Assembly (NCBI GenBank): GCA_958296195.1
Contig: OY282455.1
Coordinates: 1,426,001-1,490,000 of the forward strand
Length of the DNA: 64,000 nt
Origin: an uncultured Pseudomonadales bacterium
Lineage (GTDB): Bacteria > Pseudomonadota > Gammaproteobacteria > Pseudomonadales > Azotimanducaceae
Direction: 5' to 3'
The translations under genes were made by a program, and so were the position numbers. How positions within the stretch are numbered: the stretch's first letter is position 1; every line of letters begins with the position of its first letter. The notes below the pieces were generated by a model, which did no database searches, was not told the origin of the DNA, and worked only from the letters and a program-made list of their open reading frames with translations. This document shows, in pieces, positions 25,283 through 33,446 of this stretch.

Positions 25283-27162
25283 AACCCCAACCTTTGCTTG
25301 AATTCCTCCGGCAGTTTGGGGCCGATGCGGATGCAGCCGAGGAAGCTGGGCTGCGGCGCGGCCCGTGCAACCGGGCTGTTCGGCAGTTCGGGCTCTAGCT
25401 GCTGGGTGCCGGCGCTTGCGGTGGGTGGCGCCTTGGAGCTGAAGTCCGCACCGCCGTCCAGCACGATGTTGTTGGTCCATGTGTCCCCGCGGCGCATCGG
25501 CAACGGCGCCGGCCGGCTGGTCAGGTAGCTGTCCAGTTCATGCACGTTGCCCGGATACATGGCCTCAACCACCCAGCGGGTGCGGGCGATGACCGCTGGG
25601 TCCGTCATGCGGCCCCGCTGCCCCCAGGCCACCGTAAGCGGCGTTTCGTCATCGGAAGGGTTGTCCGTTATGCCGGTGTCCTGCTCTTGGCCGAAGTGGC
25701 GGCTCATCAGGGCGGCGGTGTGCAGGTCGGCCAAGTCCTCGAATTGGGATGAGTAGCTGTAGTAGTCCACAGCACTGTCCGTCGAGAATTCCTGCACCAA
25801 GTCTTCCGGCCGCAGGGCGGCTTGTTGCGGAGTGGGTTCGGTGCCGGTGAAGGAAACCGCGGCTAGGGCCTTCATCAAGTTTGAGCTTAAGGGATGGACC
25901 CTCACCAAGTCTGTGGAAGGCCACGGCCAAGATGAGTTGATCGCATCGAACACCGTCTCGCTTCGCCTGAGCTCCTCGAAACTCGAGGGAGGCGCAAAGT
26001 CCGCCGCATGGCTCAGTTCATGGAACAGGAGGAACCCCATGTACAGGGCCACGTCATCCAAATTCCGTACGCCGTTGGCGTCCCGCCGAATGCCGAAGCG
26101 CTGGTTGTTGCGCACGAAGCGCCACGGCAGCAGCACCTGCAGCTTGCTCTGGAAGGCGGCGCGATAGTCCGGCTCCCGAGTCACCACTGCCAACTGCTCC
26201 GCGGTGCGCCAGAAAAAGTCCGCATCCAGATAGATCGCCCCCGTGTAGGGGCGGTAGTGCGCTGGGCGAATGTCGCTGGCGATCACGATGCCGGTGAGGG
26301 AGCGGGCCAGCAGCCGCACATCGGTCGGTAGCATCTCCAGCACTGTCTTGAAGTTGTCGCCCATCCAACGGTGGGAGACCAGCACACGCGACATCAGGTC
26401 GTTGATGGTGGGGGCGCTGTTCTCCATGCCGATGAACGGCAGCCGGGCCATGGTGCAGGACTGCTCATCAGCCTCGCCCGGATATAGGCAAGGGCGCAGA
26501 TCATCCGCGTGGGGACCATTGGCAATGTAGGGAATGGTGTAAACCACATCGGCGTCGTCCCCCACGTTCACCTCGAAAACCACTTCATCGGCACCGCCCA
26601 AGTCGTCCGTGACGGTGAGGCGCACCCCATAGACGCCGGGAGTGGTGAAGGTGTGGGAAGCGGCAGCGCCTTCGCCGTTGGCGCCGGCGGTGAAGCTCCA
26701 AGCATAGCTGGCGATGGCGCCGTCGTCGTCGCTGGAGGCGGAAGCGTCAAAATTCACGGTTAGGGGCGCGGCGCCGCCCACCGGGTCGGCTGAAATCCGG
26801 GCGGTTGGTGGAGTGTTGACCACGACTTCCTGGCTGGCGGAGGCTGTGCCGCCGCGGTTGTCGGTGACGGTTAGTCCGACCGTATAGGCGGCGGACTGAT
26901 TGAAGGTGTGCTCGACGGTGCGCCCCGTGCCGGTTGTTCCGCCGCCGAAATCCCATTGGTAGCTGGTGATGCTGCCGTCGCTGTCCGCCGAAGCCGAGGC
27001 GTCGAACGTCACGGTCAACGGCGATGGCCCGCTGGCGGGGGTGGCGGTGAAGGCGGCGGTCGGCGGCTGGTTGGGAGGCGGCGTACTGCCGCCGCCGCCG
27101 CAGGCCGCCAAAGCGAACGGCAACACACCCAGCAGTATGCGCATCACAGTTGGTCGCTGCAT
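25279..27162 (-). CDS. Lipoprotein with two PKD domains and a HExxH metalloprotease-like domain
   Basis: 627 residues. A lipoprotein signal ends LAACGGGG; two PKD domains follow (~33-115 and ~118-200; each with VTFDASAS..D..G.I.SY.W.F and a VTV/TD strand). The large C-terminal domain (~215-600) has HELSHAADF near residue 385, an HExxH zinc motif, with EEFSTD..VDYYSYSSQFEDLADL downstream that could give the third ligand. It is likely a surface-exposed zinc peptidase, but the domain family is not recognised. An in-frame ATG at 27144 is an equally plausible start. The 61-aa membrane protein gene follows with overlap. Confidence 0.75.
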   Translation of the reverse strand: MQRPTVMRILLGVLPFALAACGGGGSTPPPNQPPTAAFTATPASGPSPLTVTFDASASADSDGSITSYQWDFGGGTTGTGRTVEHTFNQSAAYTVGLTVTDNRGGTASASQEVVVNTPPTARISADPVGGAAPLTVNFDASASSDDDGAIASYAWSFTAGANGEGAAASHTFTTPGVYGVRLTVTDDLGGADEVVFEVNVGDDADVVYTIPYIANGPHADDLRPCLYPGEADEQSCTMARLPFIGMENSAPTINDLMSRVLVSHRWMGDNFKTVLEMLPTDVRLLARSLTGIVIASDIRPAHYRPYTGAIYLDADFFWRTAEQLAVVTREPDYRAAFQSKLQVLLPWRFVRNNQRFGIRRDANGVRNLDDVALYMGFLLFHELSHAADFAPPSSFEELRRSETVFDAINSSWPWPSTDLVRVHPLSSNLMKALAAVSFTGTEPTPQQAALRPEDLVQEFSTDSAVDYYSYSSQFEDLADLHTAALMSRHFGQEQDTGITDNPSDDETPLTVAWGQRGRMTDPAVIARTRWVVEAMYPGNVHELDSYLTSRPAPLPMRRGDTWTNNIVLDGGADFSSKAPPTASAGTQQLEPELPNSPVARAAPQPSFLGCIRIGPKLPEEFKQRLGL

Positions 27163-27492
27163 GCTAATGCGCTGGCGTCAGTGTTGCGGCTTGGGCAACC
27201 GCAGTTTGATGGAGGTGTGCATGTCGAAGGCGAAGGGCAAGGGCTTTTCCGTGAGCCATGTTTGCGCAGCAGCATAGCGGGGAGACGTTTGGCGCGTCAA
27301 CGATCAATATGGGTGCGGCGGCGGCTTGCGCGGCGACTTCGGAGTTGCGGATGGCAGCGACCCCCCTGCGCACGGTTGACCTGAACGGATTGAAGGTGGA
27401 AACTGCGGGCATCCGTCCCTTGCGGTTCCGGGGGGCGGGCCAGGCAAACAAATCAGTTGGTGGAAGCGCATTCCGCCAGGGAGGGACAAGCT
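27163..27492. other. Intergenic region without a supported gene
   Basis: 330 bp between the divergent PKD lipoprotein and cupin genes. Open frames exist on both strands, but none has a Shine-Dalgarno, plausible composition or recognisable motif. It presumably carries the promoters of both genes; none is clear. Confidence 0.4.
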
Positions 27493-27945
27493 ATGGAAAC
27501 TAGTGCGAACAACGCCATGCAGGACTATGTGCAGATGGACGCTGTGGATTGGGTGCCGTTCCCGGAAGGGCTGTGCAGTGGCCCCATTCGTTGGAAGCTG
27601 CTGCATGTATCGCCGGAAATGGGGGCCTGGACCGCCATTTTCGACTGCCCTGCTGGGTCCTCATTCGCCAAGCACATCCACATGGGGCCAGGCGAATATT
27701 TCCTGACCAAGGGCAAGATGCATGTACGCGGCGGCAGCGTCGAAGGCGGGGCCACGGCTACGGCGCCCGGCTACGGCTACGAGGAGTGCAACGCCCAGCA
27801 CGACCATACGGAGTTCCCGGTGGATAGCGAGTTCTACATGACGTTTCTGGGTCCGCTGAATTTCATCGACGATGACGGCAACACCATCGCCTTGGTCGGC
27901 TGGCGGCAGGTGTACGAGGCCTGGAACGCCCGGGAAGCTGCCTGA
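27493..27945 (+). CDS. Cupin, 2,4'-dihydroxyacetophenone dioxygenase/ChrR-like
   Basis: 150 residues with a single cupin barrel. Metal-binding residues appear in FAKHIHMGPGEYF (H, H, E) and a later His in NAQHDHTEFPV; EFYMTFLGPLNFIDDDGN and ALVGW match cupins annotated as dihydroxyacetophenone dioxygenase-like. ATG 27493 follows AGGGAGGG. The substrate cannot be deduced; ring-cleaving or acetone-cleaving dioxygenase activity is only a family possibility. Confidence 0.8.
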   Translation: METSANNAMQDYVQMDAVDWVPFPEGLCSGPIRWKLLHVSPEMGAWTAIFDCPAGSSFAKHIHMGPGEYFLTKGKMHVRGGSVEGGATATAPGYGYEECNAQHDHTEFPVDSEFYMTFLGPLNFIDDDGNTIALVGWRQVYEAWNAREAA

Positions 27946-28048
27946 AGCACAAGCCAACGGTACGTTGCCCTACGCCGGCGGCGGTTGCCTCGCTGCTGGA
28001 TGTTGGGCGGCGGTTGCCGCTGGCTCATGCAGCCCCGGTTATGTCGGG

Positions 28049-28094
28049 CTGGCCCTGCCTTGCCGGCTAAAACAACAGCTTTTGGCAGGGCCGG
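28049..28094. repeat. Inverted repeat between convergent genes
   Basis: CTGGCCCTGCC (28049-28059) pairs with GGCAGGGCCGG (28084-28094), 11 bp with one G-T, around a 24-nt loop containing AAAA and TTTT. It lies between the convergent cupin and TonB-receptor genes. It may act as a bidirectional transcription block, though no T-run follows on either strand. Confidence 0.5.
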
Positions 28095-28114
28095 CCGGAT
28101 AGCGCCAACAGGCC

Positions 28115-30403
28115 CTAGAAAGAGAAGCTCAGGCTCAAGCTCAGCAGCCGGGGCTGGCCGAGGGTGCCGATCACGATGCTGTCACCGCCGTCCAATAGAT
28201 AGAAATTGGGGAAGTGCTGGACATCGTTGTAGTAGTCCTCGTCAAGCAGGTTTTTGACGTGGGCCATTAGCTGCCAATTCTCCCCGGCGACGCCGAGTTG
28301 GGCGTTGACCACCGTGTAGCTGGGGTTGGTGACTGGGTTCCAAGCCAGCAAGCCTTCGTAGCTGCCGGTGTGCCCCACTTGGACGCCGGCGATGAGGTCC
28401 ATGCCGTTTTGGATGGGCTGCCGGTAGTCGGCGGAAACGCTGATGTTGAAGTCCGACACCACCGGCGGGGTTTCCCCGCTGAGGTCCACCCCGGCGACGG
28501 AGGTGCCGTTCTTCCACTGTGCATCCACCCAGCCGGCGGACACGGCAACCTGCAGGGCCTCGGTCAAGCGCAGGGCGATGTCCGCCTCCAGGCCGAATTG
28601 CTTTGAATCGCCGACGTTGATGATGCCCTCAGTGACGGCACCGGATTCGTCCGTCACTTGGTACTCCACTTGGCGGGACTTGTAGTCGATGTAAAAGGCC
28701 GCAGCGGTGGCCACCACCCGGCCGGCGGCATCCCCGCCCTTCCAGCCGATCTCGTAGCTGGTGGCCTTTTCGGCGTCGAATCCGAACAGTTCATTGACGC
28801 CGGGTAAGTTGGCTAGGTTGAAGCCGCCCGGTTCATAGCCCCTGGCGATGGTGGCGTATAGCATGGAGTTGTCGAACTGCCGGGAGAGCGAGGCGCGCGG
28901 CAGCACCTCGGTGGATTGGCGCTTGCTGGCGAGGCCGCTGTCCAGGTTTTCGCTTTCGTTGCGCCAACGGTCGATGCGCAGGCCGGCGGCGAGTTCCCAG
29001 CCCTCCGCCAAGGCGTAGGTGAGGTTGGCGAAGGCGGCCATATGGCTCTTGTCCCGCATGCGCTTCTCAAAGGGAGTGCGCAAGGTGAGAAGCTCCTGCT
29101 GCAAGGTGAGGGTCTCCCCCGCCCACACGCCGGAGCAGGTGGGCAATTCGGCGGCGCAGCCTAGGGGGCCGGTGAAGTTGCCGTCGGGAAGCGCTTGGGT
29201 GTTGAACCAGATCAGGTCCGCGTCCATTTCCTCCTCGTAAAGCGAGTAGTAGAGGCCGCCAAGCCACTGCAGCGGCCCGTCGCTGGTGGAAGTGAAGCGC
29301 AGCTCCTGGGTGTAAACGGTCATGTCCTCGGGACGGATAAGATCGAGCAGGAACTCCTCCCTGATGTCCAAGTCGGTGTAGCGCTCGCTGTCCGTGTCGG
29401 TGAAGGAGGTTACGGAAGTGACGTCGACCCCGTCCAGCGACAGCACCAACTCCAGCATCAGGCCGATGGTGTCCCGCTCGTGGCGCGGATTGCTGGAGGT
29501 GGCCACGATGTTAGGATGCTCCAGTTGGTCGGGATCCAACTCCCGCACCCAAGTGTTGTTCGGCCCGTCAAACTCGTTGTAGCGCAACGACGCGTAGGCG
29601 GAAAGCCGCTCCGACAGCGGGCCGGCGATGGAGGCGCGCAGGCCCCATTCGTCCATCTTGCCCACGTCTTCGTCGTTGTCCGTGCGCAGGCCGTTCACGC
29701 GGGTGCTGTTGGGATTCTTGAGGTAGCCGTCATGGCCGGCGGCGAAGCCGAAGGCGCGCAAGGCCCAACCGCCGCCGAGGGGCAGGTTGACGCTGGCCTC
29801 TCCATCGAGCAGAGATTGCTCCCCGGCTTGCAGCTTGACCCGGCCGAAGGTTGCCTCCGCATCCGGACGGGCGCTGACGAACTTGATGGCGCCGCCGATG
29901 TTGCTGCCGCCGTACAGGGTGCCTTGGGGGCCTTTGAGGACTTCAATTCGCTCCAAGTCGCCGAAGCGGGACGAGGCGTCCGAGAAGACCTGCACGTCAT
30001 CCAAATAGAAGCCCACGCCCTGGGTGTTGCCGAAGGCGCCCACGCCGCGGATCGACACATTGGGGAAGCCGTCCAAGCGGGTGCCCAAGTTGAGATTCGG
30101 CACCTTGATGCCGATGTCGTCAAGGGTGCGCAGATTCTCCCGGTTGATCGCCGCAGCGGAGATGGCGGCGACCGATTCGGGAATCTCCAGCAGGTTTTCC
30201 TCCCGCTTGCGGGCGGTGACCAGAATTTCCTCCACAATCACAACGCCTTGGTAGCTGCGACCTGAGGCTTCGCCGTCCGCCGCCGTTTGCGCCAAGGCCG
30301 CTGGTGCAAACAAAAGCGACGCAAGGCCCGGCAAAATCCACCGGTGCCCACAAAGACAGCGCCTCAGCGCTTCCTGCAACCGTCCCATTGCTTCCTGTTT
30401 CAT
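28115..30403 (-). CDS. TonB-dependent outer-membrane receptor
   Basis: 762 residues. Signal peptide ends APAALAQ; a TonB-box-like VEEILVTARKREENLLEIPESV leads into the plug (VSIRGVGAF, ERIEVLKGPQGTLYG, NIGGAIKF). A 22-strand barrel follows, ending LSLSLSFSF with terminal Phe, and including the conserved NLLDEDYY. The style (VTARKREE, FDNSMLYATIARGYEPGGFN) is that of the large sphingomonad/marine TBDR group importing organic molecules rather than a clear siderophore type. ATG 30403 has GGGAG 7 nt upstream. Complete and apparently functional. Confidence 0.95.
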   Translation of the reverse strand: MKQEAMGRLQEALRRCLCGHRWILPGLASLLFAPAALAQTAADGEASGRSYQGVVIVEEILVTARKREENLLEIPESVAAISAAAINRENLRTLDDIGIKVPNLNLGTRLDGFPNVSIRGVGAFGNTQGVGFYLDDVQVFSDASSRFGDLERIEVLKGPQGTLYGGSNIGGAIKFVSARPDAEATFGRVKLQAGEQSLLDGEASVNLPLGGGWALRAFGFAAGHDGYLKNPNSTRVNGLRTDNDEDVGKMDEWGLRASIAGPLSERLSAYASLRYNEFDGPNNTWVRELDPDQLEHPNIVATSSNPRHERDTIGLMLELVLSLDGVDVTSVTSFTDTDSERYTDLDIREEFLLDLIRPEDMTVYTQELRFTSTSDGPLQWLGGLYYSLYEEEMDADLIWFNTQALPDGNFTGPLGCAAELPTCSGVWAGETLTLQQELLTLRTPFEKRMRDKSHMAAFANLTYALAEGWELAAGLRIDRWRNESENLDSGLASKRQSTEVLPRASLSRQFDNSMLYATIARGYEPGGFNLANLPGVNELFGFDAEKATSYEIGWKGGDAAGRVVATAAAFYIDYKSRQVEYQVTDESGAVTEGIINVGDSKQFGLEADIALRLTEALQVAVSAGWVDAQWKNGTSVAGVDLSGETPPVVSDFNISVSADYRQPIQNGMDLIAGVQVGHTGSYEGLLAWNPVTNPSYTVVNAQLGVAGENWQLMAHVKNLLDEDYYNDVQHFPNFYLLDGGDSIVIGTLGQPRLLSLSLSFSF

Positions 30404-30570
30404 AACCACTCTCCCGTACTAGTGAGACCTCCAACACGATGGATTGCCGGATATTGCGCCACTGTCAGCCGATATGCAAACCACGCCAACGCCGCAAGGA
30501 CAAGCGAGGGCGCGGCGGAGTTGAACTACGCAGACTTCGCTATCAAGGGCATTAACTGCCCGCCTTGGGG

Positions 30571-30598
30571 TTGGACGGGAAACGGTAGTCGCTATACT
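30571..30598 (+). promoter_or_regulatory. Predicted sigma-70 promoter for the glyoxalase gene
   Basis: TTGGAC (30571-30576) and TATACT (30593-30598) are 16 bp apart, 33 nt before the ATG at 30631. A Shine-Dalgarno AAGGGGG lies at about 30616. Confidence 0.55.
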
Positions 30599-30630
30599 TA
30601 GGGGCCAAGCCTGATAAGGGGGATGCAGCC

Positions 30631-31026
30631 ATGGCGAAAGCGATTCACACGATGATCCGGGTGTTCGACCTAGATCGCTCCCTTGACTTCTACCAACGGG
30701 CCTTCGGCTTGCGAGTGGCGGCGCGAATGGACTTTGACGACTTCACGCTCGCCTATCTGCGCAATGAGGAGAGCGACTTCGAGATCGAGCTGACTTGGAA
30801 CAAGGACCAGGAGGAACCCTACTCCCACGGCAGCGGCTACGGCCACTTGGCGGTCTGCGTGGCGGACGTTGAAGGGGAGCATGGCCGCTTTGCGGCCGAG
30901 GGCCTGAACCCCAACCCGGTCAAGCAGATGCAGCATGAGGGTTCGCCGCTAGCGCGCTTCTTCTTCGTGCAGGACCCGGACGGCTACAAGATCGAGGTCA
31001 TCGAACAGGGCGGGCGCTACCAATAG
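30631..31026 (+). CDS. Glyoxalase I-like VOC-family protein
   Basis: 131 residues, one GloA-sized protein with two VOC modules. All four metal ligands of lactoylglutathione lyase can be seen: His in IHTMIRV, Glu in EIELTWN, His in YGHLAVCV and Glu in YKIEVIE; FFVQDPDGYKIE matches GloA. It would convert the methylglyoxal-glutathione hemithioacetal to lactoylglutathione. Similarity to GloA is good, but other VOC lyases remain possible. Confidence 0.88.
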   Translation: MAKAIHTMIRVFDLDRSLDFYQRAFGLRVAARMDFDDFTLAYLRNEESDFEIELTWNKDQEEPYSHGSGYGHLAVCVADVEGEHGRFAAEGLNPNPVKQMQHEGSPLARFFFVQDPDGYKIEVIEQGGRYQ

Positions 31027-31073
31027 CGACCCCCGGAAAACGGCCACAGACCAAACGCGGAAACGCCTTGGCG

Positions 31074-31092
31074 CCCCCCCCCCCCCCCCCCC
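31074..31092 (+). repeat. Homopolymeric tract of 19 C
   Basis: Nineteen consecutive C residues lie between the glyoxalase stop and the tRNA-Cys gene. Tracts of this length slip during replication and during sequencing, so the exact count is uncertain. No coding frame crosses it. Confidence 0.95.
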
Positions 31093-31155
31093 AGCCGGAA
31101 GGTGGATACGGCAAGACACTAGCGCTAGAATGGCTTTTGCCTACTGTAGAGCTTG

Positions 31156-31229
31156 GGCTGAGTGGCAGAGTGGTTATGCAGCGGACTGCAACTCCGTGTA
31201 CGCCGGTTCGATTCCGACCTCAGCCTCCA
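31156..31229 (+). tRNA. tRNA-Cys (GCA)
   Basis: Acceptor stem GGCTGAG/CTCAGCC, anticodon loop CTGCAAC (anticodon GCA), T loop TTCGATT, discriminator T and encoded CCA; the order matches E. coli tRNA-Cys. The T stem (GCCGG with CCGAC) has one C-A mismatch. Otherwise the cloverleaf is complete. Confidence 0.93.
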
Positions 31230-31452
31230 ACACCCGCCATGCGGCCTGCATCGTCCCTGAATTAGTAGCTGACGCCATACCGCTACGGAGCTTCCGCCGC
31301 TTGGCGCACTCCTTCATATGTCCGGAAGGCGGTACTCCTGTACAAGATTTGGCCAACCGGCATAATTCAAGCTAAATTATGACTGCTGATCCGTTCAGCG
31401 TGTTCAAATTGAACCTACCCAAGCCGTAAATCACGGCAGGAGTCGGATCAAA

Positions 31453-31722
31453 ATGCCAATGCATGCAATTGTCTTGTGGGAAGCCAATCCGAATGTGGCT
31501 GCAAGGATTGCGGAGAAATACCCATTGCACTATGCAGTCAACGAGACATTCTATCTCGTGCGCAGCCCCGAGATAGCCGAAAAAGTCGCCTGCGCCGCAG
31601 GAATAAAGGGGGACAATCAAGTTGAAGATGCGCTGGGCGTAGTGTTCAAGTTAAACAGCGCCTACTCTGGATACGCCCCTCGCTCCATTTGGGACTGGCT
31701 CATCACTGGGGAAGAAGAGTGA
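31453..31722 (+). CDS. Small hypothetical protein
   Basis: 89 residues, soluble. It starts MPMHAIVLWEANPNVAARI, continues YPLHYAVNETFYLVRSPEIAEKVACAAGI, and ends in SIWDWLITGEEE. The alternation suggests an alpha/beta fold of about two strands and three helices. GGAG lies ~14 nt upstream. It overlaps the next gene by 4 nt. Family not recognised; lower GC than its surroundings hints at acquisition next to the tRNA-Cys gene. Confidence 0.6.
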   Translation: MPMHAIVLWEANPNVAARIAEKYPLHYAVNETFYLVRSPEIAEKVACAAGIKGDNQVEDALGVVFKLNSAYSGYAPRSIWDWLITGEEE

Positions 31723-32003
31723 CTCAGGAAAGCAAAAATGTCGCTCAATTTCCGAGTTCGGACCCACCCGTAGCCGCGGCATCAGCCGGCAATGGCGGGG
31801 GCAATGGCCGCCGGTTGACTGCCATTGAAGCGCGTTTGGCTGGGTTGGAAGCTCACTTGCAGCATATAGCCACCCGGGAGGATATCGAGAAGTTAAGGGC
31901 CGATATTGCGGAAGGACAAAACAACACCCTGAAATGGCTGGTTGGAATCATAGCGGCTGCGGGGATAACGTTGGCGGCTGCGGTGATGAGAATGTTCATT
32001 TAG
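31719..32003 (+). CDS. Small tail-anchored coiled-coil protein
   Basis: 94 residues from a GTG overlapping the previous stop (GTGA). A disordered Ser/Gly-rich N-terminus precedes a coiled-coil stretch (LTAIEARLAGLEAHLQ..REDIEKLRADI) and a C-terminal membrane helix (WLVGIIAAAGITLAAAVM). Probably co-expressed with the 89-aa protein. No family assigned. Confidence 0.6.
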   Translation: MTQESKNVAQFPSSDPPVAAASAGNGGGNGRRLTAIEARLAGLEAHLQHIATREDIEKLRADIAEGQNNTLKWLVGIIAAAGITLAAAVMRMFI

Positions 32004-32220
32004 CCCCGCCAGACCGCAACCGCGATGTTTTTCACTCACAAGGGCCAGCAGTGGCGTTGTGGGCGAAAGCGCCCTTCCCTAGTGGGTTGTATACCGTTTC
32101 GCCGCATTTCCGCCCTAGACGGCGTTAGGCGGCCCGTACAATGAGAAGGCGTTGGGTGGGCAAAACTGAGGGGAAACGCCCCGCTCCGTCTTGGCGGATT
32201 TTTATTAACTTATTGATTTA

Positions 32221-32236
32221 CAAGGATTTTTCCTTG
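32221..32236 (-). terminator. Hairpin just downstream of tRNA-Ser
   Basis: CAAGGA-TTTT-TCCTTG is a perfect 6-bp stem directly after the tRNA-Ser 3' end on the minus strand, in an AT-rich stretch. No pure T-run follows, so it is a weak terminator candidate. Confidence 0.4.
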
Positions 32237-32238
32237 TT

Positions 32239-32330
32239 TGGCGGAGAGGGTGGGATTCGAACCCACGGATCCCTTGCGGGATCTCTTGATTTCGAGTCAA
32301 GCCCGTTCGACCAAGCTCCGGCACCTCTCC
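32239..32330 (-). tRNA. tRNA-Ser (CGA)
   Basis: Minus-strand acceptor GGAGAGG/CCTCTCC, anticodon loop CTCGAAA (anticodon CGA), a long variable arm GATCCCGCAAGGGATC typical of serine tRNAs, T loop TTCGAAT, discriminator G and encoded CCA. 92 nt in all. Confidence 0.96.
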
Positions 32331-32435
32331 GTGGCGGCGGGTAGTTTACGGCAAACAGGCCCCATGTGGAACGCGAAGGGAGGAAACCAGCGGCGGTTCT
32401 GCTAAATTGCCGCGCTTTCACCTAGGAGCGTTCGC

Positions 32436-33335
32436 ATGGCGGCGCCGCATTGGTTGCAACCCGCCCTTGACGCCCCCTCCGAAGCCGGGAACTTGGAAGT
32501 GGACGGGGTGCGCATCCACTTCGAGACTTGGGGGCAGGTGGGCAAGCCTGGCATTGTGTTGGTGCATGGCAGCAACGCCCACCTTGAGTGGTGGCGCTTC
32601 GTGGCGCCTTATTTGGCCGACCAGTTCAGAGTGGCCGCCCTGGACTCCTCCGGCAACGGGGAGAGCGGCTGGCGGGAACGCTACAGCGGGCGCGTCTTCG
32701 CCGATGAGGTTTGGGCGGTCTGCGCCGCTGCGCAGCTTGGGCCACGGCCCTTTGTGGTGGGCCACAGCTTCGGCGGCTTCGTCGCCGTGGAGGTGGGGCA
32801 CGCCTACGGCGCCCAGCTAGGCGGCATGATGTTTCTGGACTACACCACCGGGCCGCCGGAGCAATACATCGAATGGGGCATGCGCAGCCAGCGCGAAGGG
32901 GTCACGGCAAACCGGCCTAGGCCCCTGCATCCGAACCGGAAGACCATCATGAGTCGCTTCCGCTTCATACCGGAGCAACCGAACGTGCATCCTTTGGTTA
33001 TGGACTACATCGCCGGCAAGAGCATACGCCAAGTGGAGCGCGGCTGGACTTGGAAGTTTGACCCCGGCGTGTATGACCACTTGGCGATGGGTGCCGACCA
33101 AGCCGCCAAATTCCAAGCCTTGCCGTGCCGAACTGCCGTGGTGCTTGGGGAGAACAGCACCAGCGACGGGGTGCAGCACGGTGCCTACATGGCCAGTCTG
33201 AAGGGCGGCGCCTTGCCGGTTTTCAGCATTCCCGGCGCCTATCACCACCTGATGTTCGACGAGCCCTTGGCGGTGGTCGCCGCCGTCAAGGCCACCCTGC
33301 TCAACTGGTTGCGGGAGGACCAAGACAGCGCCTAG
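32436..33335 (+). CDS. Alpha/beta-hydrolase fold enzyme
   Basis: 299 residues. LVHGSNAHLEWWR gives the oxyanion region, VVGHSFGGFVA the nucleophile elbow (Ser in GHSFGG), and GAYHHLMFDEP the late catalytic His. LDSSGNGESG corresponds to the family's DxxGxGxS. A cap region (~150-220) separates the two halves. TAGGAG lies 8 nt before the ATG. Substrate unknown; esterase, epoxide hydrolase or C-C hydrolase are all possible. Confidence 0.88.
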   Translation: MAAPHWLQPALDAPSEAGNLEVDGVRIHFETWGQVGKPGIVLVHGSNAHLEWWRFVAPYLADQFRVAALDSSGNGESGWRERYSGRVFADEVWAVCAAAQLGPRPFVVGHSFGGFVAVEVGHAYGAQLGGMMFLDYTTGPPEQYIEWGMRSQREGVTANRPRPLHPNRKTIMSRFRFIPEQPNVHPLVMDYIAGKSIRQVERGWTWKFDPGVYDHLAMGADQAAKFQALPCRTAVVLGENSTSDGVQHGAYMASLKGGALPVFSIPGAYHHLMFDEPLAVVAAVKATLLNWLREDQDSA

Positions 33336-33446
33336 CCTGCATAATGCGGGCTGGACGCGAGGGAACCAATCCGATTTCTCCATCTGAAGAGGTCTGATTG
33401 CTTGGCACTCGTCGCCGTCGCCGGCATATCCGGGTTGGATGGGCCG

